Positions 58,767 through 64,000 of a DNA stretch of 64,000 nucleotides are shown piece by piece (the first letter of the stretch is position 1; every line of letters begins with the position of its first letter). The notes beneath the pieces are model-generated. The model made no database searches. It was not told the origin of the DNA and saw only the letters and a list, made by a program, of their open reading frames with translations. Source of the stretch: GCA-001856825 sp049965815 (lineage in GTDB: Archaea > Thermoplasmatota > Thermoplasmata > Thermoplasmatales > GCA-001856825); contig JBMFVV010000007.1 of the NCBI GenBank assembly GCA_049965815.1, positions 4,363-68,362 on the forward strand. Reading direction: 5' to 3'. The position numbers were made by a program, and so were the translations under genes.

Positions 58767-58787
58767 GTTCGCTAACAACAACGAACC
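58766..58787. terminator. Stem-loop between convergent genes
   Basis: GGTTCG (58766-58771) and CGAACC (58782-58787) form a perfect six-base stem with a ten-base loop between the Lrp-family gene and geranylgeranyl reductase, a likely terminator in either direction. Confidence 0.45.
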
Positions 58788-58805
58788 CCCACATTCTTAA
58801 AATAT

Positions 58806-59894
58806 TTATTGTGTCAGGTTTGAGATGAAATCAGCGATGGCAATGGGAAACCTTATAGGAATGGAATAAAGCATGTAGAGCAACGTCTTCGAAGGATAAT
58901 CAACGTCTCCGACCCTATTGATCCCAGGAATGCTTGAAATTACAAGAGGTACCCACAGATCGTAATATTTCTCATACTTGTCAAGAAGCTTCCGTATTCT
59001 GTAATCCCTCCTTATCTCCGTACCAAAGGAATTCTTCCAGCCGTTTTGGTAATCTTGAAGAACATCATTTCCTTTCTCGATTGCGCTGGCCAGTACATTT
59101 CCGGAGTCGAGAGCTGCAAAAAGGCCGCCTCCAGTTGTGGCCTTGCTGAGTCCTGCAGCATCTCCTATCAGGAAGCATCTTTCTCTTCCCAGTTCAGTGG
59201 AACCGATAGGTATCAATCCCCCCCTCTTGAGAGTTATAGCGTCCCTCCCAGCCATACCTTTCACAACTTCCTCGCTATTTGTTCCCGATGCACCTACTTC
59301 CACCTCGTTTCCGTTAGGTATTTCCCACGAGAAAAAATCTGGAGTAATCTTGCGATTTAGATTGATTTTTACCCTGTCTGTCTTCCGCAGCAGGTCATAC
59401 TGAAGTGAAGCGAGGAGTCTTGGAGCTCTTATGCCGAGATTTCTCCTAACGGGGCTAGTTGGTCCATCGGCTCCTATCAGGAATTTGGATTCAACTGTTT
59501 CATACCCTTTCCTGGACTTAAGTGTTGCAACTACGCCTTTCTCTCCCTGCTGGAATCCGGTCAACATGGTCATCAGCGACAGCTCTGCCCCTTCTGATTG
59601 CGCCATCGATGCGAGCTTCTGGTCCAGCGCAACTCTGTCTACGACTCGCATTCTATCGGACTTTAGACGGAATGAACCGACGGGAGTAGATATCTCTGCG
59701 GCGGACGGCCTGTCTGTGACAAGATCCTCGCCGACTATATCTACGACTCTCTTATCCACCAGCCCTGAGCAGTGATTGGGGACTCCCACCTTTTCCTTGA
59801 TATCTACCATCCTTACCTTGAATCCCCTCTTCGAGAGTTGATAGGAAACGTTAGATCCAGCAGGTCCAGCGCCTATCACGAGAGCATCATACAC
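58806..59894 (-). CDS. Geranylgeranyl reductase family flavoprotein
   Basis: 362 residues. The FAD Rossmann motif is DALVIGAGPAGSNVSYQLSKRG at the N-terminus, then the family Cys in PNHCSGLVD, FLIGADGPTSPVRRNLG, and LIGDAAGLSKATTGGGLFAALDSG as second FAD site. These enzymes saturate the geranylgeranyl chains of archaetidyl lipids; a T. acidophilum relative has a known structure. The C-terminal hydrophobic stretch is consistent with membrane contact. It makes sense with the GGPP synthase at 4.7 kb, though not adjacent. It converges with the AsnC-like gene. Confidence 0.9.
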   Translation of the reverse strand: MYDALVIGAGPAGSNVSYQLSKRGFKVRMVDIKEKVGVPNHCSGLVDKRVVDIVGEDLVTDRPSAAEISTPVGSFRLKSDRMRVVDRVALDQKLASMAQSEGAELSLMTMLTGFQQGEKGVVATLKSRKGYETVESKFLIGADGPTSPVRRNLGIRAPRLLASLQYDLLRKTDRVKINLNRKITPDFFSWEIPNGNEVEVGASGTNSEEVVKGMAGRDAITLKRGGLIPIGSTELGRERCFLIGDAAGLSKATTGGGLFAALDSGNVLASAIEKGNDVLQDYQNGWKNSFGTEIRRDYRIRKLLDKYEKYYDLWVPLVISSIPGINRVGDVDYPSKTLLYMLYSIPIRFPIAIADFISNLTQ

Positions 59895-59948
59895 CCGAAC
59901 CCATTAAAACTTAAGTATTAAAATTGAATGGACAGGAAAGGTGCAATA

Positions 59949-60404
59949 ATGGCGAGGATGCATACCAGGAAGAGAGGAAGAGCAGGATCAAAGAAACCAG
60001 TTCGAGAAGGAAAGCCCAGCTGGGTTACTATGGGTAATGACGAACTGGACCAACTCATAATTAAGCTAAAAAAGGAGGGTCTCACCAAATCAAAACTTGG
60101 AATGATCCTAAGAGATCAGTATGGCATCCCCAAGGTCAAGGAAATCAGGGGTGCCAGGATATCCAAGATTCTGGAGAATGGTGGAGTGAAGGATCAGGTG
60201 CCTGAAGACCTTGCGGCATTGATGGACAGGGCAGTCAGCCTGAACAAGCATCTCGGTGTCAATCCGAAGGACCTTAAGAACAAGAGGGGACTGGCACTCG
60301 TAGAGGCAAAGATCAAGAGACTCAGCGATTATTACAAGAGAAAGAGTAAACTTCCCGCAAGCTGGAATTATTCTAGGGCAGCTTCAAAGTCAAACATCAA
60401 ATGA
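59949..60404 (+). CDS. rps15: 30S ribosomal protein S15 (archaeal uS15)
   Basis: 151 residues, the archaeal/eukaryotic long form. MARMHTRKRGRAGSKKP at the start, GMILRDQYGIPKVKEIRGARISKIL in the centre and a C-terminal RLSDYYKRKSKLPASWNYSRAASKSNIK. ATG 59949 is chosen rather than an upstream in-frame ATG (59928), because GGAAAGGTGC lies about six bases before it and the family begins MARMHT. It overlaps the RecJ-like gene by four bases, a neighbourhood also known in other archaea. Confidence 0.96.
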   Translation: MARMHTRKRGRAGSKKPVREGKPSWVTMGNDELDQLIIKLKKEGLTKSKLGMILRDQYGIPKVKEIRGARISKILENGGVKDQVPEDLAALMDRAVSLNKHLGVNPKDLKNKRGLALVEAKIKRLSDYYKRKSKLPASWNYSRAASKSNIK

Positions 60405-61717
60405 TATCGTTAAGTGGGACATACACATCAAAATTTGAAGAGGCCAAGAAACTAATAGAAGAGAAATATTTTTTCAGGGTGTTCAGTCACTATGATGCAG
60501 ATGGTGTTTCATCTGCTCTGATTCTTGCTGAAACTCTCAGGAGGCTGAACAAGCGTTTCCACCTTTCATTCCTCCGCTCAATGGAGATTGAAGTGATAAA
60601 GGAATCCACTGATTATCCCATAATTCTCAGTGATCTGGGTTCAGACGTTCCTGGCGACCTGAATTCCAAAGAAGTTATAATCATAGACCACCATATGATC
60701 GCTGGATCAAATGACGATGCATATATCAATCTCAATCCTAGGAAATTTGGTTATGATGGGACAAAGGAGGCATGTTCGAGCACTGTGGCATTCCTCCTGT
60801 CGACGATCTTGGACGACTCCAATTATGACCTCTTTCCAGCATTCATTGCTGGTGTCATAGGAGATAAGCAAGACATTGGCGGCTTTAATGGAATCAACGG
60901 GAAGATTATAGATGAAATGAAGCCCAGATACCCTTCATCAAAGGAGATCAACCTGACTGGTAAGACGATATCAGAAGCAATACATCTTTCGTTAGAGCCA
61001 TACTTTGACCAGCTGAGCGGGAACATGGAAGAGTCGAGATACTTTTTGCAGAATATGTCTATAGACCCCGATTCGCCTATGATGAATCTCACGACAGATG
61101 AAAAGGAGAAAATTGTTGATGCTCTCACCCTTAAACTCATCAGGCAAAATGTGGCTAGAGAGGGATACGAGGCACTTGTTTCTGATGTATTTAATTTCAG
61201 GAGCATCGGCATGACGGGAAATCAGCTCAGTGATTATTTTGATGCCGCAGGACGTAACGGAAGGATGGGTCTCCCAGCTTCATGGTTTATGGGGAACGAT
61301 TATGCCTTGGATGAGATGGACGATCTGTCGTTAAGGTTTAGGAAGGAGGCACTCGAACAGGTGAAGAAGTCATTTGTATCAAGGAGGGAGATGAAGAATC
61401 TTAATTTCGTGTATGTTGAAAATCCATATCTTGCAGGTATTACTGCCAGTGTGCTTATGGTATATCTGTTGAATAATGATAAGCCCGTGGTGGCATTGTA
61501 CAAGAATAACGGCACGAAAATATCTGCTAGGGCCACTAGAGAGCTGGTATCAAGAGGATTGGATCTCTCTAAAGCTATTGGTGAAGCAGCCTTGAAGGTG
61601 GGGGGACACGGCGGCGGGCACAACATAGCTGCAGGAGGGGAGATTGCATTTGACAGGGAGGAGGAATTCCTTCAGAGACTCAATGATGCGGTGGGAGAGC
61701 AGCTTGGAAATACCTAG
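60401..61717 (+). CDS. DHH/DHHA1 single-strand nuclease, RecJ-like (GAN-type)
   Basis: 438 residues. Motif I FSHYDADGVSSALI at about 27-40, LSDLGSD, IDHHMI, and AGVIGDKQDIG carry the metal ligands; the DHHA1 domain ends VGGHGGGHNIAAGGEI. Its place directly after rps15 matches the archaeal RecJ/GAN gene that associates with the GINS replication complex. It is homologous to the DHH gene at 14 kb. Its start overlaps the S15 stop by four bases, and the next gene begins within its last codons. Confidence 0.88.
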   Translation: MISLSGTYTSKFEEAKKLIEEKYFFRVFSHYDADGVSSALILAETLRRLNKRFHLSFLRSMEIEVIKESTDYPIILSDLGSDVPGDLNSKEVIIIDHHMIAGSNDDAYINLNPRKFGYDGTKEACSSTVAFLLSTILDDSNYDLFPAFIAGVIGDKQDIGGFNGINGKIIDEMKPRYPSSKEINLTGKTISEAIHLSLEPYFDQLSGNMEESRYFLQNMSIDPDSPMMNLTTDEKEKIVDALTLKLIRQNVAREGYEALVSDVFNFRSIGMTGNQLSDYFDAAGRNGRMGLPASWFMGNDYALDEMDDLSLRFRKEALEQVKKSFVSRREMKNLNFVYVENPYLAGITASVLMVYLLNNDKPVVALYKNNGTKISARATRELVSRGLDLSKAIGEAALKVGGHGGGHNIAAGGEIAFDREEEFLQRLNDAVGEQLGNT

Positions 61718-62441
61718 GAACCATCCAAGATATGACAGTCTGAAGAGGAGAGAGGCTCTTTTGGACTTCTACGAGAAGGGCATAGTGACAGTCTCCGGTC
61801 TCATATCACAAGGAAGGGGAGAGGCTTTTGACTATCTCATAGGCGAGAGGAGCCAGAATTTCTCACTGAATGCGGAGAAGGCTGCGCTTGAGAAACTGTT
61901 GAACTCAAAGAGAGCTGTGATATCAGTGAATGGGAATGTTGCAGCACTTGCTGGCGAGGAGATAGTGAAGTTCGCCAGGAGATACGGGATACTTGTCGAG
62001 GCCAACATATTCTACTGGTCAAAGGAAAGGATAGAGGGAATTGTTTCATACTTCAGGAGTCTGGGGATGGAAATATTGGGGCTGAACCAGGACGCTCACA
62101 TTCCTGGTCTTGAGAGCGACAGGGGTCGTTGCGAAAGCAAAGGTATATTTTCAGCAGATACGGTTGTCATCCCCCTTGAGGATGGAGATAGGGCGGAGGC
62201 ACTGAAGAAAATGGGAAAATTCGTCATAGCCATCGACCTGAATCCCCTGTCTAGAACTGCCAGATTTGGTGATATAACGATAGTAGATGATGTCCAGAGG
62301 GCGTTCAAGAACATGAATAACTTCAGGGAAGCAGACTATGCAGGTGTTCTCAGCGCTTTTGAAAACGGAAAAAACGTGGAAGTGGCAATAAAATTCATCG
62401 GAGAGAGGATGTCGTCAATAAAGAACTGGCCCGACCTATGA
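61704..62441 (+). CDS. 4-Phosphopantoate-beta-alanine ligase (archaeal PPS)
   Basis: 245 residues. It condenses 4-phosphopantoate with beta-alanine in archaeal coenzyme A synthesis. Family marks: EIPRNHPRYDSLKRREALLDFYEKGIVTVSGLISQGRGEAFDYLIGER at the N-terminus and AVISVNGNVAALAGEEIVKFARRYGILVEANIFYWSKER in the middle. I prefer TTG 61704 because GGTGGGAG is six bases upstream and the product then starts at EIPRNHP, the family's usual point; ATG 61683/61686 are alternatives. It overlaps the RecJ-like gene and, convergently, the RibL-like gene by six bases. Confidence 0.85.
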   Translation: MEIPRNHPRYDSLKRREALLDFYEKGIVTVSGLISQGRGEAFDYLIGERSQNFSLNAEKAALEKLLNSKRAVISVNGNVAALAGEEIVKFARRYGILVEANIFYWSKERIEGIVSYFRSLGMEILGLNQDAHIPGLESDRGRCESKGIFSADTVVIPLEDGDRAEALKKMGKFVIAIDLNPLSRTARFGDITIVDDVQRAFKNMNNFREADYAGVLSAFENGKNVEVAIKFIGERMSSIKNWPDL

Positions 62442-62855
62442 CCTCTCCTTGAGCATCTTTATGATCTTACGAGTTCCGTCAAACTCGCTATCAGAGTATT
62501 TGGATATCCTGGCAACTTTCAGATAAATTCCCCTCTTTTTTCCCTCGTTTATGATCTCATCATTATCAAATTCCTGATCGTATCCAAGTGCGACAATATC
62601 TGGCTTGACAATGGGCAGGATGTCGTAGATATTTCCCTCAACTCCGAGGATCGCTTTGTCCACAGGTTTGAGCGCTCCCACCATCGAGACCCTGATGTTT
62701 TCTGGTACGAAAGGCAGCCTCTTCATCCTCTGTGCCACGGAATCTCTTGCGACAACAACGACCAGCTCGTCTCCGAGCTTTTTGGCCTCAGTTAGGAAAT
62801 GCACGTGCCCTGGATGGAGTATGTCAAAAACACCTGTTGCTAGGACTCGGATCAT
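62436..62855 (-). CDS. ribL: RibL-type FAD synthetase (cytidylyltransferase fold)
   Basis: 139 residues. TGVFDILHPGHVHFLTEAKKLGDELVVVVARD holds the nucleotidyltransferase His-x-Gly-His, and ALGYDQEFDNDEI is the second conserved block; GTRKIIKML is the C-terminal ATP-binding motif. The set matches archaeal FAD synthetase RibL better than glycerol-3-phosphate cytidylyltransferase, which is longer in the tail. It would transfer AMP to FMN. It is the last gene before the acetyltransferase on the same strand. Confidence 0.8.
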   Translation of the reverse strand: MIRVLATGVFDILHPGHVHFLTEAKKLGDELVVVVARDSVAQRMKRLPFVPENIRVSMVGALKPVDKAILGVEGNIYDILPIVKPDIVALGYDQEFDNDEIINEGKKRGIYLKVARISKYSDSEFDGTRKIIKMLKERS

Positions 62856-62889
62856 TCCCTACCTAATTTAAAATGCCTAAATAATGATT

Positions 62890-63351
62890 TCACTTTATCT
62901 TCTTCTCAAACCTTATGGCATTCCTGGACCCATCAAACGGAATATTATAATAATCAGGGACAACTTCTGTTGCCTTAAACCCGCTTCTCTCATAAAGTTT
63001 CAGAGCTGACACATTTCTCTCAAATGTTTCCAGAACTATCAGAGAACAGTTCATCTCTAAAGATATCTTTTCTACCTCGTCCATTAAGGCCTTCCCAACA
63101 CCTGCGTTCTGGAAATCTGGATCGACCGCAATGCTTTCAAGATGTGATATCTTCGATTTTTTCCTGAAGAATACGGTGGCATAACCAATTATCTTTCCTT
63201 CAAGTGTTGCTACTGTGGTAACAGAATTGGCTATACCTAGCATATATCTTAATGCCTGGTAATCATATGCATGGACTCCGAATGCCCTGTTCTCTACCTT
63301 GGATATATTTTCAATGTCCCTGATTGAACCCCTTCTCAGGACCAGGTTCAG
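62890..63351 (-). CDS. RimI-like N-acetyltransferase (GNAT), start unclear
   Basis: From ATG 63243 only 117 residues would be made, starting MLGIANSVTTV and missing the first strand and helix. But the same frame is open upstream and encodes the family N-terminus, LVLRRGSIRDIENISKVENRAFGVHAYDYQAL, without any ATG, GTG or TTG; the first available codon is CTG 63351. The acetyl-CoA motif is VDPDFQNAGVGKALMDEV and the C-terminal part has VLETFERNVSALKLYERSGFKATEVVPDYY. So the gene must use CTG or a -1 frameshift from the acidic ORF that ends here. It probably acetylates protein N-termini. Confidence 0.75.
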   Translation of the reverse strand: MNLVLRRGSIRDIENISKVENRAFGVHAYDYQALRYMLGIANSVTTVATLEGKIIGYATVFFRKKSKISHLESIAVDPDFQNAGVGKALMDEVEKISLEMNCSLIVLETFERNVSALKLYERSGFKATEVVPDYYNIPFDGSRNAIRFEKKIK

Positions 63352-63410
63352 AAATCATCATCGTCCTCATCGTCGTCCTCGTCATCATCAGGTCTTCTCT
63401 TGATTGACAT
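63348..63410 (-). CDS. 20-residue acidic ORF with strong ribosome site, overlapping the GNAT start
   Basis: ATG 63410 is preceded by GGAGGTGCGCCA and encodes MSIKRRP followed by a 12-residue run of Asp and Glu and a Phe, stopping at TGA 63348-63350. That stop overlaps the first codon (CTG 63351) of the acetyltransferase frame. It may be a leader for translational coupling, or the N-terminus of a 171-residue acetyltransferase reached by -1 frameshifting on the GATGATGATTTC stretch. A simple mutation or read error in the repeat is the dull alternative. Confidence 0.55.
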   Translation of the reverse strand: MSIKRRPDDDEDDDEDDDDF

Positions 63411-63485
63411 TGGCGCACCTCCACCGTTTGGGGGAAGAAAAATGATTTATTAAAATATTGCTAACTTCTTCGCTTTGGGACAAAA

Positions 63486-64000
63486 TTACTTAGGGTTGAT
63501 TTCTTTGGGACTCTTCAATAACTCTGGATTCGTGTGCTTCAGGTAGTTGAACTGCCTGAGGTTGTGCATGTTGATCTTCAGGTATTCTTCCGTCCTCTTC
63601 CTATATGGAAGTCTCTTTCTTATCTTGAAGGGCATCTTCCTCTTGAGCATTGAATTTACGGATTCTGAAATTGATCTCATGTGATAGTTCTCAAGCCATT
63701 GTTGTGTATCATCCATGAAACCGTAGAGCATCATCTTCCACGATTCAACACCCTTAGCCTTGAATGTCACATTGCTCTTCGGTAGGAAGTACGGTCTCAC
63801 TCCATATGAGTCCGCTATGGAGCATGCATTCCTGCTTGAGTACAGGGCATCACCAAGCATCACCTCCATCCTGGGACACATTTCCGCAGTCTGTGCCATG
63901 ACGGTAGGGAAGTGACTCAGTTCACCTATGGAATGGTTGTCCGTGCTTGAAAATCCTGCTATTATCTTTGTGTGTATTCCCGTCGAGAAAACGGAGTACT
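63486..64000 (-). CDS. IS4/IS5-type transposase, N-terminus beyond window
   Basis: The reverse strand is open from the right edge to TAA 63486. It begins in the window with YSVFSTGIHTKIIAGFSSTDNHSIGELSHFP, continues EVMLGDALYSSRNACSIADSYG (second catalytic Asp), and has MRSISESVNSMLKRKMPFKIRKR (catalytic Glu) near the end, with RKRTEEYLKINMHNLRQFNY. The first Asp is outside. It differs from both other transposases in the window. Terminal repeats could not be defined on the left side. Confidence 0.8.
   Translation of the reverse strand, partial: YSVFSTGIHTKIIAGFSSTDNHSIGELSHFPTVMAQTAEMCPRMEVMLGDALYSSRNACSIADSYGVRPYFLPKSNVTFKAKGVESWKMMLYGFMDDTQQWLENYHMRSISESVNSMLKRKMPFKIRKRLPYRKRTEEYLKINMHNLRQFNYLKHTNPELLKSPKEINPK

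Noticed and set aside
63348..63410. GAT/GAC repeat as a microsatellite or CRISPR-like repeat
   Set aside because: It is explained as an Asp/Glu-coding run; there are no spacers or regular repeat units.

Overview
The window looks like a piece of a Thermoplasmatales-type archaeal chromosome. The supporting signs are many short AT-rich TATA boxes about 25 bases before start codons (leaderless transcripts), mixed with genes that have GGAGG-type ribosome sites. The gene set is archaeal: a geranylgeranyl lipid pathway, the 4-phosphopantoate ligase of archaeal CoA synthesis, RaSEA, MptA, an asparagine synthetase derived from AsnRS, Lhr-type helicase, archaeal S15, split transketolase and GH15 trehalase/glucoamylase. 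Two tRNAs, both without an encoded CCA, are present. The genus cannot be fixed from the sequence alone.

Layout. 1-4.6 kb: an exporter cluster (ABC ATPase, large surface repeat protein, permease running off the left edge). 4.7-16.9 kb: dense housekeeping genes (GGPP synthase, UbiD decarboxylase, AspRS, PdxT, GcvT, tRNA-Phe, PPAT-NTPase fusion, RaSEA, DHH phosphoesterase, 1-pyrroline-5-carboxylate dehydrogenase). 17-21 kb: carAB. 21.3-23.1 kb: sulfur operon DsrE-TusA-sulfide:quinone oxidoreductase. 23-28 kb: cupin, cobalamin adenosyltransferase, Hsp20 with a winged-helix regulator, GH15 enzyme. 28-30.4 kb: PadR-controlled ABC exporter ending in a clear stem-loop terminator. 30.4-37.8 kb: a low-density island with a complete IS1634-like element (28-bp inverted ends, 6-bp target duplication), an IS5-like element carrying a divergent accessory gene, an antiporter truncated by that element, three interrupted or decayed genes and several very small ORFs, ending at tRNA-Arg. 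37.8-49.3 kb: malate dehydrogenase, citrate synthase, DtxR-type regulator, the non-oxidative pentose phosphate operon (two transketolase halves and transaldolase), a DHH-like gene, MptA, Lhr-like helicase, flavin reductase. 49.4-57.2 kb: a peptide-type ABC importer (dppBCDF plus a PKD-domain binding protein) whose two ATPases carry unusual insertions. 57.3-63.4 kb: AsnRS-like asparagine synthetase with a divergent AsnC-family gene, geranylgeranyl reductase, rps15-recJ-like-PPS operon, RibL-like nucleotidyltransferase, RimI-like acetyltransferase with an unusual start. 63.5 kb to the edge: another transposase, cut by the window.

How it fits together: GGPP synthase and geranylgeranyl reductase serve ether-lipid synthesis; PPS and PPAT are two CoA steps; malate dehydrogenase and citrate synthase are TCA neighbours; MptA and RaSEA both touch pterin or deazapurine chemistry; carAB makes carbamoyl phosphate; the peptide importer plus amino-acid catabolism genes suit a peptide-consuming heterotroph. 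The least explained parts are the 30-38 kb island, the two-gene IS5-like element, the acidic mini-ORF fused or coupled to the acetyltransferase, the insertions in the peptide-transporter ATPases and a set of unlisted micro-ORFs. No CRISPR array or rRNA was seen.
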